Source: Oscillospiraceae bacterium (lineage in GTDB: Bacteria > Bacillota_A > Clostridia > Oscillospirales > Oscillospiraceae). Taken from it: 64,000 nt of DNA. The position numbers and the translations under genes were made by a program. Under the pieces are notes generated by a model, which saw only the letters and a list, made by a program, of their open reading frames with translations, was not told the origin of the DNA and did not search any database. Positions 47,730 through 56,244 of this stretch are shown here, piece after piece. The DNA is taken from the NCBI GenBank assembly GCA_015068055.1, contig SVLG01000001.1, forward strand, positions 15,964-79,963, read 5' to 3'. How positions within the stretch are numbered: the first letter of the stretch is position 1; every line of letters starts with the position of its first letter.

Positions 47730-49676
47730 TCAATTTATACGGTAAATTACATAGCCGCCGCTTTCGCAGAAAAATTCAAAGCCGAAGGGGGGTTCCTCCC
47801 GCCTTGCAAAGGCGGAGTCATCCCGTACGCCGATGTAGTCAACCCGGGACGCACACAACTGCTCATACGCCCAGACCGGATCGCTGAAGTCCTGCCCGTT
47901 TCCTTCCGTAAAAAAGTCATCGTGGAGAACAACCGGCGCAACGGCGCCTTCCTCCAGCGGCTGGTCAAAGTATTTCCACTGCCGATCCCGACAGGCGCCG
48001 ACCAGCTCTATTCTTTCGGAGTACTGTCTGAAAAAGCAATCCCATTCTCCCAGCCAGACGACCCTCACCCGCTCGTCCTCTTCCAACCCCTCCAGCATCC
48101 GGGACCCGGCCTCTTCCCACGGATCGGAAAGGTTGTAGGGGCTGTCCCACAGCATATTCCAGAGACTCACCGCTCCGCGGGTAATGGTACGGCCGACCTC
48201 TGTGGATCTCGCAAAAACAACTCCCGCGCCGCCGCTCAGAATGAGGGCCGCAGACAGAAGCCACACGGCCGCCCCGGAGAGTTTCAGACGCTTTACCGGG
48301 CGGTTGCCGACGATTTCGGCGACGGCATACGCCGGCAGGAAATAAACCGGGGCCATCCAGAACAGCCGGAAATAGACATTGCCGGTGGTGAGGTATCTGG
48401 ACACCGGCCCGATCAGAAGGGGGTTGGCAAAGGTAAGAAACAGCGTTATGCAGCCGCCCGCAACAACCAGTTTTGCCGCTTTGGAACCACGCATCAGCGT
48501 ATAAACCAGCGCCGGCAAAAGGATGCCCAGATACCAGACATTCAACCCTTCGGCCAGGGCATCCGTCCACTTGGGAGTCTCGTACGAAAAGTACTCTGTG
48601 GGCGTTGTCGCTATGGTCAGGTAGGAAAGGCCTGCATAAACGAGGACCGGAAGACAAACCAGAAACAAGGGCAGGAGTAATTTGAAGAAATCCTTCCTGC
48701 GCTCCAGCAAAAGGTAGGGCAGACCCATGGTCAGACAGCAGAGAAACGGCCAATATACGCCAACAATGGTGGAGGCAATACCGGCGGTAAAGATCAGGCC
48801 AAGATATGCCCACTTCTGCCACGCAATATGCTCTCTGCCGCATTCGACAATCTGCGCACAGGCAAAAACCAGCGCCGGGTAGATGATGGCGCTCAGAAGG
48901 GTCTTACCCTGGGAAGGATAACGGCAAACCCAGAAGGAAACCGTGCTGAACTTCCGAATGTCCGGAACGATCAGCAATATATACACGCAAAAGAACACAC
49001 AGGCCGCTGTGACGGAGTGCTTATGGCGTGTGATGCTGCAAAACGCCTGATAAAAAGTGCAGAAAGAAACGATCTGAACCACAAGAGCCAGCGCTTTTCT
49101 GGAAAAGATGGTCGGATGCAGACCGAAGAGAAAACTCCCGTATGCCTTGAACGCCTCCAGCGTGGAAGCATCCACACTCGCCGGAAAAGACGTTTCTTCC
49201 AACCCGGTCCAGGCAAAGCCGTGGGAAATGCCCAGTCGGTTCTGCGCCAGCATTTCCATAGCTCTCGGCAGATAGTAGCTGTTATCCGAGTTGTCGAAGG
49301 GGAGAAAAACGGAAAAAAGAATAAATGCGCCGATGGCGGCTGCCGTCGCCAGCACAAGAAGCGGAACCCGGCGGAACTGCGCATAATGCTCTTTCACCTG
49401 CTGCAACAGGGCTGTGCGGCAGGCTTCCTGAGACAAAACCCAAATGCCGGCCAACACAAAAAGCAGCAGAACTCCCGTATACATCCAGAAGAGGAGGGAA
49501 AACGATGCATCCAGCCGAATCATCGGATAGGCAAGCACATGAAAAGCCGCCAGGAGCGCCAAAAAGCCCGTCATAAAAGCATGGGTAAACGAAAATGGAC
49601 TTTTCAGCAGTTTCTCCGCCGCAAGTCCGGTGAAAAACACGATGAAAAGCATGGCCAAAGCAGGAAGCAAATACAT
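47730..49676 (-). CDS. Large polytopic membrane protein (GT-C-like)
   Basis: 648 residues with about twelve to fourteen hydrophobic helices and a soluble C-terminal domain of about 120 residues. A first-loop region FLPFDNSDNSYYLPRAMEML (Asp between helices) resembles GT-C glycosyltransferases, and the overall plan fits the DUF6077-like family, but I do not have a firm match. It borders the second polysaccharide locus and is transcribed away from it, which makes a cell-surface glycan role plausible (inference). No Shine-Dalgarno of high quality besides GGAGGGC near the ATG at 49676. Confidence 0.75.
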   Translation of the reverse strand: MYLLPALAMLFIVFFTGLAAEKLLKSPFSFTHAFMTGFLALLAAFHVLAYPMIRLDASFSLLFWMYTGVLLLFVLAGIWVLSQEACRTALLQQVKEHYAQFRRVPLLVLATAAAIGAFILFSVFLPFDNSDNSYYLPRAMEMLAQNRLGISHGFAWTGLEETSFPASVDASTLEAFKAYGSFLFGLHPTIFSRKALALVVQIVSFCTFYQAFCSITRHKHSVTAACVFFCVYILLIVPDIRKFSTVSFWVCRYPSQGKTLLSAIIYPALVFACAQIVECGREHIAWQKWAYLGLIFTAGIASTIVGVYWPFLCCLTMGLPYLLLERRKDFFKLLLPLFLVCLPVLVYAGLSYLTIATTPTEYFSYETPKWTDALAEGLNVWYLGILLPALVYTLMRGSKAAKLVVAGGCITLFLTFANPLLIGPVSRYLTTGNVYFRLFWMAPVYFLPAYAVAEIVGNRPVKRLKLSGAAVWLLSAALILSGGAGVVFARSTEVGRTITRGAVSLWNMLWDSPYNLSDPWEEAGSRMLEGLEEDERVRVVWLGEWDCFFRQYSERIELVGACRDRQWKYFDQPLEEGAVAPVVLHDDFFTEGNGQDFSDPVWAYEQLCASRVDYIGVRDDSAFARREEPPFGFEFFCESGGYVIYRIN

Positions 49677-49792
49677 TTTTCAGCCCTCCTCAGGCTGCAG
49701 TTTAACAGGTCGGCCACAGACTGTCAATAGGAGCAAAAAACCCTGGTATTCCTGCATCGGCGGCCGCAACCGGCAGCAAAAAAGGTGTTTGG

Positions 49793-49834
49793 TTGACAAA
49801 GCACGGCATAATGCTTATACTCTTTAAGTATAAG
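49793..49834 (+). promoter_or_regulatory. Sigma-A promoter with palindromic -10, second polysaccharide operon
   Basis: TTGACA (49793-49798), 17-base spacer, TATACT (49816-49821). CTTATACT (49814-49821), five-base gap, AGTATAAG (49827-49834) is a perfect inverted repeat over the -10 and start site: an operator candidate. A further hairpin GCACGG/CCGTGC (49877-49894) lies just before the Shine-Dalgarno of the first gene. Confidence 0.75.
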
Positions 49835-49900
49835 TGGAAGCATGTCCTTTTTTGGGATATCCTTCAAAAAAGCACCGCACGGAGCTTGCCGTGCAGGAAG

Positions 49901-50617
49901 GTGATACATATATATAAGCTGCTTATCATTGTCCCGGCCTATAACGAAGAAGCCAGTTTGAGGACAACCATTGAAATGCTGAGGACCCAGCCCCATGATT
50001 TCGTCATTGTGAACGACGGGTCCACCGATCGAACCGCACAGATCGCTGAAGAAGCGGGCGCTTTGGCAATCAATCTTCCGTTTAATCAGGGCCTCGCGGG
50101 AGCGTTCCTTGCCGGCATGCAGTATGCCGCAACCCACGGTTATTCCCATGCCATCCAGTTCGACGCGGATGGTCAGCACCTTCCCGAGTATATAACGCCG
50201 ATGCTGCAGACGATGGCACAGGACGGCGCAGACATCATGATCGGTTCCCGGTTTCTGGATGCGCCCATGCCCCGCTCCCTGCGAATGCTCGGCAGCTCCC
50301 TGATCCGGCTGATGATGAAGCTGACCACGGGACAGCATCTTACGGATCCCACCAGCGGCATGCGCATGTATAACCGCCGCATGATTGAGCTGTTCTCCTC
50401 CCGCACCGACCTGACCCCCGAGCCGGACACCCTCGCCTTTTTAATGCGCAATGAAACCCGCGTAGATGAATTTCCCGTGAAAATGCAGGAGCGGCTGGCC
50501 GGCGTCAGCTATCTCAGCTCCTTCGCCGCCGTAAAATACATGGCGCGTATGGTCTTTTCCATTATGATGATCCAGTTTGTCCGGGGAAAAATCCGTGTAC
50601 AGGAGGCGTGGAAATGA
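49901..50617 (+). CDS. DPM1/GtrB-like family-2 glycosyltransferase
   Basis: About 238 residues, soluble GT-A domain: LLIIVPAYNEEASLRTTIEML, IVNDGSTDRTAQIAEEAG, metal motif QFDADGQHLPEY, and DPTSGMRMYNRRMI. Such enzymes load a sugar onto polyprenyl phosphate or act in surface glycans. Start unclear: the GTG at 49901 abuts its Shine-Dalgarno AGGAAGG (49895-49901), while an in-frame ATA at 49910, 8 bases from it, would give a protein starting directly at the first strand. The stop overlaps the DUF2304 ATG, a pairing often seen for this glycosyltransferase type. Confidence 0.9.
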   Translation: MIHIYKLLIIVPAYNEEASLRTTIEMLRTQPHDFVIVNDGSTDRTAQIAEEAGALAINLPFNQGLAGAFLAGMQYAATHGYSHAIQFDADGQHLPEYITPMLQTMAQDGADIMIGSRFLDAPMPRSLRMLGSSLIRLMMKLTTGQHLTDPTSGMRMYNRRMIELFSSRTDLTPEPDTLAFLMRNETRVDEFPVKMQERLAGVSYLSSFAAVKYMARMVFSIMMIQFVRGKIRVQEAWK

Positions 50618-50973
50618 GTGCAGGTCTGTCCGTTTTATTCCGGCTCCTTTTGATGCTGGTATCCTTTGGTACCGTTGCGTTTTTCCTGCGCAAAATCCGG
50701 AAAGCCAAGGTGCAGATTCAGGACGTGCTGTTCTGGCTGATGTTTTCCGCCATTCTGCTGGTACTGTGCATTGTTCCGGAGCTGCTGTCCTATTGCAGCC
50801 GAATTCTGGGCGTACAGTCGCCGGCGAACCTGCTGTTCCTGATCATCATCTTCCTTTTGATGATTCACCAGTTTTCCTTAACGCTGAAAGTTTCCATGCT
50901 GGAGAAAAAGCTCTATCAGCTGGGAAGAAAAACGGCTCTGGATGAAGCCGAGGAAAAGAAAAAGGAGAGCTAA
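50614..50973 (+). CDS. DUF2304 membrane protein
   Basis: 119 residues with three hydrophobic helices (about 5-23, 34-60, 66-88) and a basic/acidic tail. Matches the DUF2304 pattern (RKIRKAKVQIQDVLFWLMFS, FLIIIFLLMIHQFSLTLKVS). These small proteins commonly accompany dolichyl-phosphate-type glycosyltransferases and may help them at the membrane. ATG at 50614 with AGGAGG 7 bases upstream, overlapping the glycosyltransferase stop (ATGA). Confidence 0.88.
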   Translation: MSAGLSVLFRLLLMLVSFGTVAFFLRKIRKAKVQIQDVLFWLMFSAILLVLCIVPELLSYCSRILGVQSPANLLFLIIIFLLMIHQFSLTLKVSMLEKKLYQLGRKTALDEAEEKKKES

Positions 50974-50974
50974 T

Positions 50975-52414
50975 ATGAAAATCCTGTTTTTAAACTTCCC
51001 TTATTTATTCGACATAAGCCGCGCCAGCCGCTGGCCCGAGAAAACCAAGAGCGGCACGCTGTATTATCCCTACTGGCTGTGCTATGCCGCCGGCGTCTGC
51101 ATGGAGCAGGGCTTCGAGGTGGAGCTGGTCGACTGCATCACCAAAAAGATGAGCCGGGAAGACACCGTTGCGCTGGTCCGGAAGAGCGCTCCCGATTATG
51201 TCATGGGCGAGCTGACCACCTCCACCTGCGATTACGATTACGGCACCATTCGGGCCATCCGTAAGGCCTGTCCCGACGTAAAGATCCTGATCGGCGGCAC
51301 CCATGCTACCGTTCTCTCGGAGCAGGTTTTGAAGGAGTGCCCGGAAATCAATGTCATTGTTCGGCAGGAATACGACTATACCATCGGCGAAGTTATCCGC
51401 GCCGGGGACAAGCTGGAAACCGTGCCCGGTATTACTTACTGCGCAAACGGGCAGATCGTAAAAAATCCGGACCGCCCCTGGCTGGAAAGTCTGGACGATC
51501 TTCCTTTTGTGTCCCGGGTATATGAGAAGTTCCTGGATGTAAACGACTATTATTACGCTTTCGCCCGCAAGCCCATGATCCAGATTTTCAGCGCAAGAGG
51601 CTGCCCCTTCCACTGCAACTTCTGCTCTTACCCCGAAAGCATGAGCGGCCGCTGCTTCCGCAAGCGCAGCGCCGGGAACTTTGTGGATGAGCTGGAATAC
51701 ATAGCAAAGAACATGCCCTACATCCAGGAGATCTTCATCGAGGACGATACCTTTACCGTAGACCGCAAGCGGGTCATCGCCATTTGTGATGAGATCATGG
51801 CCCGCGGCCTGAAGCTGGTCTGGTCCTGCAACACCCGCGCCGATCTTCCCTATGAGGTCATGGCAAAAATGCGTCAGGCCGGCTGCCGACTGCTGGTGGT
51901 GGGCTACGAGTCCGGCAATCAGAACGTTCTGGACGAAACCCGGAAGGGCATCCGGCTGGAGCAGTCTTTGGAATTCGCCAAGAACACCAAGAAGCTGGGT
52001 ATCAAGGTATTTGGCTGCTTCATGATCGGTCTGAAGGGCGACACCCGCGAAACCATTGAGGAAACCTTCCGCTTTGCCAAGAAGGTCTATCCCGATATGT
52101 GCTTTTTCCAGCAGGCGGTTCCCTTCCCCGGCACGGCGTTTTACAGCTGGGCAAAGGAAAACGGCTATCTGCGGACAGAGGATTACTCCCGGTGGCTCAA
52201 CGCCGACGGCTATCTGGACTGTCTGGTGGATTATCCCTACGCCGACCACAGGGAGATTGAGCGCATTCGCGATAATCTGATGAGCCGCTATTATTTCTCC
52301 TTTACTTACATCTTCAAGACCTTCCTTGCAAACCTCAGCTGGATCGAGTTCAAGCGGGTCACCAAGAGCGGTTTTAATTATATTCTCTTCCGGATCAAAA
52401 AGCTGGGAAAGTAA
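50975..52414 (+). CDS. B12-binding radical SAM protein
   Basis: 479 residues. N-terminal cobalamin-binding Rossmann domain (about 20-140, VELVDCITKKMSRED, VKILIGGTHATVLSE). Radical SAM domain with the cluster motif SARGCPFHCNFCSYPE (C-x3-C-x2-C) near residue 210, and later GYESGNQNVLDETRKGI. Class B members methylate unactivated carbons or phosphorus or carry out other radical steps. Co-transcription with glycosyltransferases suggests modification of a sugar or lipid carrier (inference). AAAGGAG lies upstream of the ATG at 50975. Confidence 0.92.
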   Translation: MKILFLNFPYLFDISRASRWPEKTKSGTLYYPYWLCYAAGVCMEQGFEVELVDCITKKMSREDTVALVRKSAPDYVMGELTTSTCDYDYGTIRAIRKACPDVKILIGGTHATVLSEQVLKECPEINVIVRQEYDYTIGEVIRAGDKLETVPGITYCANGQIVKNPDRPWLESLDDLPFVSRVYEKFLDVNDYYYAFARKPMIQIFSARGCPFHCNFCSYPESMSGRCFRKRSAGNFVDELEYIAKNMPYIQEIFIEDDTFTVDRKRVIAICDEIMARGLKLVWSCNTRADLPYEVMAKMRQAGCRLLVVGYESGNQNVLDETRKGIRLEQSLEFAKNTKKLGIKVFGCFMIGLKGDTRETIEETFRFAKKVYPDMCFFQQAVPFPGTAFYSWAKENGYLRTEDYSRWLNADGYLDCLVDYPYADHREIERIRDNLMSRYYFSFTYIFKTFLANLSWIEFKRVTKSGFNYILFRIKKLGK

Positions 52415-52427
52415 ACAGGTGAGTTTT

Positions 52428-53267
52428 ATGAGTTATAAGCCGGATGAATTAAAGAAAGTACAGGCCATAGAGGTTGAAGTTCTAAAGGAAATCATCCGCA
52501 TTTGTGAAAAAAACAAGATCGAATACTTCGGCTTTTATGGAACCGTTCTTGGAGCCGTTCGCCATAACGGCTTTATTCCATGGGATGACGACATCGACAT
52601 TGCAATGCTGCGCGACGACTATGACCGCTTTCTGGAAATCGCACCGAGTCAGTTAAGCCCGGGCTTTTCTCTGCAGCATTTCACCACAGAGCAGGATGCT
52701 CCTGCCTATTTTGCAAAGGTCAGAAAAGACGGCACAAAATTTGTGGAGAGCAATTTCAAGCACTTAGACATACACCATGGCATTTTTGTAGATGTCTTTC
52801 CTCTGGATAAGATCCCGACCAATGTATATGCCAAAAAGAAGCACTATTATTTAACCCAGCTTTGGCTGCAAGCCTATCTGAGTAAAAGCTTGTACAAAAC
52901 CGCTAAGCATGTTACTTCCAATCCCTTCAAAAGAGTTTGCGCGGATGCCGTCCGAACCATTTTGCACATTTTACTTTTACCTGTAAAGAAAAGTTGGTTA
53001 TTCCGGCAGCTGGACAAAAGTGCGTGCAAATACAGAGATTCCGACTCAACGCTGGTATCTTTTTGCAATACTCCCTGGGAGTGGGATTCAAGCTGGTTGC
53101 TTCCGACGAAGAAAGTCCCCTTTGAGGATACTTACATCGCCATTCCCGCAAATTATGATGAAGTTTTAAAAAATCGGTACGGCGATTATATGAAGCTGCC
53201 GCCGGAGGATAAGCGCGTTTCTCATATGCCTTATGAGTTGGACTTTGGAAGTGACGGCAACAAATAA
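52428..53267 (+). CDS. LicD-family phosphotransferase
   Basis: 279 residues. The LicD/FKTN/FKRP-type nucleotidyltransferase-fold motif is GTVLGAVRHNGFIPWDDDIDIAM, with the DDDID metal site (residues about 42-62). LicD enzymes transfer phosphocholine, and relatives transfer ribitol phosphate from a CDP donor to a glycan. Codons here become A+T-richer than in the preceding gene. ATG at 52428 with CAGGTGAG upstream. Next come an IspD-like cytidylyltransferase and an SDR, which fits a CDP-alcohol-phosphate donor. Confidence 0.92.
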   Translation: MSYKPDELKKVQAIEVEVLKEIIRICEKNKIEYFGFYGTVLGAVRHNGFIPWDDDIDIAMLRDDYDRFLEIAPSQLSPGFSLQHFTTEQDAPAYFAKVRKDGTKFVESNFKHLDIHHGIFVDVFPLDKIPTNVYAKKKHYYLTQLWLQAYLSKSLYKTAKHVTSNPFKRVCADAVRTILHILLLPVKKSWLFRQLDKSACKYRDSDSTLVSFCNTPWEWDSSWLLPTKKVPFEDTYIAIPANYDEVLKNRYGDYMKLPPEDKRVSHMPYELDFGSDGNK

Positions 53268-53331
53268 TACAAACGTTTTTTGATGAACGGGGAAATGGTT
53301 GACATCGCCCCCTCGGGAAATGGTTTTGATT

Positions 53332-53955
53332 ATGTGTGACAGAATGATGAATGAATCACCAAAGGTTTCCGCGATTATTCTCGCCGGCGGCTTAGGCAAC
53401 CGTTTTCATGGGAAAAAGCAATTTGAGACAATTGCAGGTATGCAGATGTGGGAACTGCCGTATAAAAAGGCCTGCCGTTTGCTTGGCCCTGAGAATGTTA
53501 CCGTTGTTGGCGTTGATATACCGGGTGGAAAAACCAGAACAGGATCCGTTATCAATGGATTGATGGCCGTGGATTCTAATACAGATAGGATTCTGATTAT
53601 TGAGGCGGCTCGTCCTCTGGTTACCGAAGAACAATTAATACAACTTGCCGAAGCAAATCATCCGTCCACCACTTTTGTAAGACCTTTGGTTAATACGGTG
53701 ACGTATAGAGATGGCAGATACCTAAACCGCAATGAACTGTATGAGTTGCTGACACCTCAGGCCTTTGATTACAAGCTGCTTAAAGAAGCACTGACAAGCG
53801 GACAGTTTTATGATGTAACAGATGAAACAAGAATCATGTTTGAGTATCATGGAATTCGTCCTTTGTTCATTGAAACGGAAGCAAGTTTGATGAAAGTAAC
53901 TTATCCGGAAGATATCCATGTTGTGAGATATTTGATTGAAAGGGCGCAAGAATGA
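53332..53955 (+). CDS. IspD/TarI-like cytidylyltransferase
   Basis: About 207 residues. Nucleotide-binding start SAIILAGGLGNRFHGKKQFETI (IspD/TarI consensus: AGG-x-G-x-R ... KQF), and IIEAARPLVTEEQLIQL in place of the usual HDAARP, a His-to-Ile and Asp-to-Glu change worth noting. IspD makes CDP-methylerythritol; TarI, Bcs1 and human ISPD make CDP-ribitol. With LicD and an SDR as neighbours, a CDP-polyol is more likely than isoprenoid synthesis (inference). Several ATGs are possible (53332, 53344, 53347); the Shine-Dalgarno is weak. Stop overlaps the SDR gene (ATGA). A+T-rich. Confidence 0.85.
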   Translation: MCDRMMNESPKVSAIILAGGLGNRFHGKKQFETIAGMQMWELPYKKACRLLGPENVTVVGVDIPGGKTRTGSVINGLMAVDSNTDRILIIEAARPLVTEEQLIQLAEANHPSTTFVRPLVNTVTYRDGRYLNRNELYELLTPQAFDYKLLKEALTSGQFYDVTDETRIMFEYHGIRPLFIETEASLMKVTYPEDIHVVRYLIERAQE

Positions 53956-54578
53956 TAAAGGTACTTATAACCGGCGGAAACGGCGGAATCGCACAGGCTA
54001 TTTCAGACAAATTCCACGAACTTCCGGGTTATGTAGTCAGGACGCCCGGACGGGCTGAATTGGATGTTACAGACGTTGCAAGCGTTGATGCATATGTTGC
54101 GGCATGGACTCCTGACATTTTGATAAACAACGCCGGATACATTACGGTGCAGTCCATTGGCGATTGTAATATTGAAGATGAAAAAAGAGTTCTGGATATA
54201 AACCTGTTTGGGGTATTTAATTGTACAGCCGCTGTATTTAGATATAATCCGGATGCCCGGATCGTGAATATTGGATCCGCTGCAGCCAAGAAAGTACATG
54301 GAACTTGGTCCTCTTATTGCGCCTCGAAAGCTGCGGTTGTAATGGCCACGCGGTGCTGGGCCGAGGACGGTAAGCGCTGTATATGTGTTTCTCCCGGGCG
54401 TACAGAAACAAAAATGCGCCGCTTCCTTTATCCCGAAGAGGACAGAGAAACATTAATGCGTCCGGAAGACTTTGCGCAAATAGTTGTATATGCATCCCAG
54501 GGCTTATATGAAAATGGATCAAATATCGATGTCAATATCGGCAATGTTCAGGCGCTTATTGCCGAGAATAAGAAGTAA
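53952..54578 (+). CDS. Short-chain dehydrogenase/reductase
   Basis: 208 residues. Cofactor motif ITGGNGGIAQAI (residues 6-17), NNAGYITV, catalytic Ser in NIGSAAAK and Tyr-x3-Lys in SSYCASKAAVV. Overlap with the cytidylyltransferase gene recalls the bifunctional Bcs1 of Haemophilus, an IspD-like domain joined to an SDR that makes CDP-ribitol from ribulose 5-phosphate. The product here may be another CDP-polyol. A+T-rich like its neighbours. Confidence 0.9.
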   Translation: MIKVLITGGNGGIAQAISDKFHELPGYVVRTPGRAELDVTDVASVDAYVAAWTPDILINNAGYITVQSIGDCNIEDEKRVLDINLFGVFNCTAAVFRYNPDARIVNIGSAAAKKVHGTWSSYCASKAAVVMATRCWAEDGKRCICVSPGRTETKMRRFLYPEEDRETLMRPEDFAQIVVYASQGLYENGSNIDVNIGNVQALIAENKK

Positions 54579-54611
54579 TGTAATACTAAATACGTAAAGG
54601 ATAAGTTTGAG

Positions 54612-55145
54612 TTGAATTGTTCAGAATACTTTGTGGACTTTTTGATTAACCACGGTGTATCCGATATATTTGGATACGCCGGTGGTTACATTGTCCCGTT
54701 TATGGATGCTCTTTATCGGCGCAGAGAGGAAATAACAACACACGTTTGTTATAACGAGCAAGGCTGTGCATTGGCAGCCAACGGGTATGCTCGGACAAGC
54801 GGAAAACTTGGTGTTTATTTTACTACCTCAGGGCCGGGTGCCATGAACGGTATGACCGGTCTTGCTGATGCGTGGTTTGACGGGATCCCCTTAATGGGTA
54901 TCTGTGGAAATGTCCCTACAAATGAAATGCGTGGTTTCTCTGGAATCCGGCAAAACGGATTTCAGGAGATGGATCTGGTGACTATGACAAGAAATATCAC
55001 CAAATACTCTGTTACGGCAAATACAGGAACAGGGTTTAGCGAGATTATAAGCCGTGCATTTAACATGGCGTTATTGGGAAGAAAAGGAGGGGTAATCATT
55101 GATTTTCCGCTCGATATACAACAAGCCCGTGTTGCTGGCAGGTAA
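54612..55145 (+). CDS. Split ThDP enzyme, PYR-domain part
   Basis: 177 residues equal to the N-terminal PYR domain of an acetolactate-synthase-type enzyme: YFVDFLINHGVSDIFGYAGG, activating Glu in CYNEQGCALAANGYAR, and TTSGPGAMNGMTGLAD. It ends IIDFPLDIQQARVAGR and a stop, whereas intact relatives continue into the middle domain. TTG start at 54612, about 10 bases after AAAGGA. Its last 47 bases overlap the second part in another frame. Either a decayed gene or a two-subunit enzyme. Confidence 0.8.
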   Translation: MNCSEYFVDFLINHGVSDIFGYAGGYIVPFMDALYRRREEITTHVCYNEQGCALAANGYARTSGKLGVYFTTSGPGAMNGMTGLADAWFDGIPLMGICGNVPTNEMRGFSGIRQNGFQEMDLVTMTRNITKYSVTANTGTGFSEIISRAFNMALLGRKGGVIIDFPLDIQQARVAGR

Positions 55146-56208
55146 TGGGATTCGCAGTGCTGATGCCGTTGATATGCTTCATGAATTTGCAAAGAAAACC
55201 AATATTCCCGTGCTTACCACGATGAATGCGGTTGATCTTGCACAGGACGAGTTGCATATTGGCTACATTGGTACCCATGGCAACCGTGTTGCAAATATGA
55301 TTTTAAATGAGTGTGATCTGCTTGTTTCCATCGGTGCAAGATTGGGCATTCGTCAGGTTGGACGCAATGCAGAACGTTTTGCACCAAAGGCAGATCTTGT
55401 TCGTTGCGATATAGATGAGTATGAACTCAGCCGAAACATTAAACCGAATGAAAAAAAGTATCATACGGATGCCCGGGACTTTTTCAGGCTTCTCATGGAG
55501 GAAAATGTTGGAGACTTTTCACACTGGAAAGCTCAGTGCATGAAGGCAAAAGAATTGCTGGCTGATATTGACTGCCAGCCCGGAAATCATGCCGTTGAGA
55601 AAATTTCTTCCCTTCTTCCTGAAAACCCCGTAATTTCTGTTGACGTTGGAATGAGTCAGTGCTGGTGCGCACAATCCTTGCATCTAAAAGGACATGCCGG
55701 ACGAATCCATATTAGCGGTGGTTTTGGTATTATGGGCTGTGCACTTCCCTATGCCATTGGTTCTTCGATCGCTATGAAAGGAGCCAAAACATACTGTATT
55801 TCCGGTGATGGCGGATTCCAGATGAACATACAGGAATTGGAGACGGTAAAAAGAGAAAAACTTCCAATAAAAATTTTTATTCTTAACAATCACGCTCTGG
55901 CTAAAATCAGCGAAACCCAGCATTACTCTTGTGATGACCGTTTCGCTGCTACCGCTTTCTCCGGCGGATATACGGTTCCTAACTTCCGGAAAATCGCTGA
56001 AGCTTATGGAATCAGGGCTGCAGCACTGCCTTCTTACAATGACTTAGACAATTATCTTGAGTGGATCAATGACGACGAACCTTGCTTATTTGATATTGAT
56101 CTGCCCGAAAACAGCTTGCTGACACCAAAAATCAATTTTGAAAGCGGAGTGATTTTACCCAAGCTGCCGGATGACATCAAGGAACAGGTATTTAGGATTT
56201 TGCAGTAA
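55099..56208 (+). CDS. Split ThDP enzyme, middle and PP-domain part
   Basis: 369 residues covering the middle domain (KPVLLAGNGIRSADAVDML, VSIGARLGIRQVG) and the PP domain with the ThDP/metal motif SGDGGFQMN ... ILNNHALAKI. It could be translated by itself: TTG at 55099 has AGGAGG 8 bases upstream (55085-55090), lying inside the first part's coding sequence. Compared with the intact ThDP enzyme at 34896-36707, about 40 residues between PYR and middle domain are missing across the frame change. Confidence 0.8.
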   Translation: MIFRSIYNKPVLLAGNGIRSADAVDMLHEFAKKTNIPVLTTMNAVDLAQDELHIGYIGTHGNRVANMILNECDLLVSIGARLGIRQVGRNAERFAPKADLVRCDIDEYELSRNIKPNEKKYHTDARDFFRLLMEENVGDFSHWKAQCMKAKELLADIDCQPGNHAVEKISSLLPENPVISVDVGMSQCWCAQSLHLKGHAGRIHISGGFGIMGCALPYAIGSSIAMKGAKTYCISGDGGFQMNIQELETVKREKLPIKIFILNNHALAKISETQHYSCDDRFAATAFSGGYTVPNFRKIAEAYGIRAAALPSYNDLDNYLEWINDDEPCLFDIDLPENSLLTPKINFESGVILPKLPDDIKEQVFRILQ

Positions 56209-56244
56209 GTCCGCATAGCCTGACTTAGCTGAACAGGATTTAAT

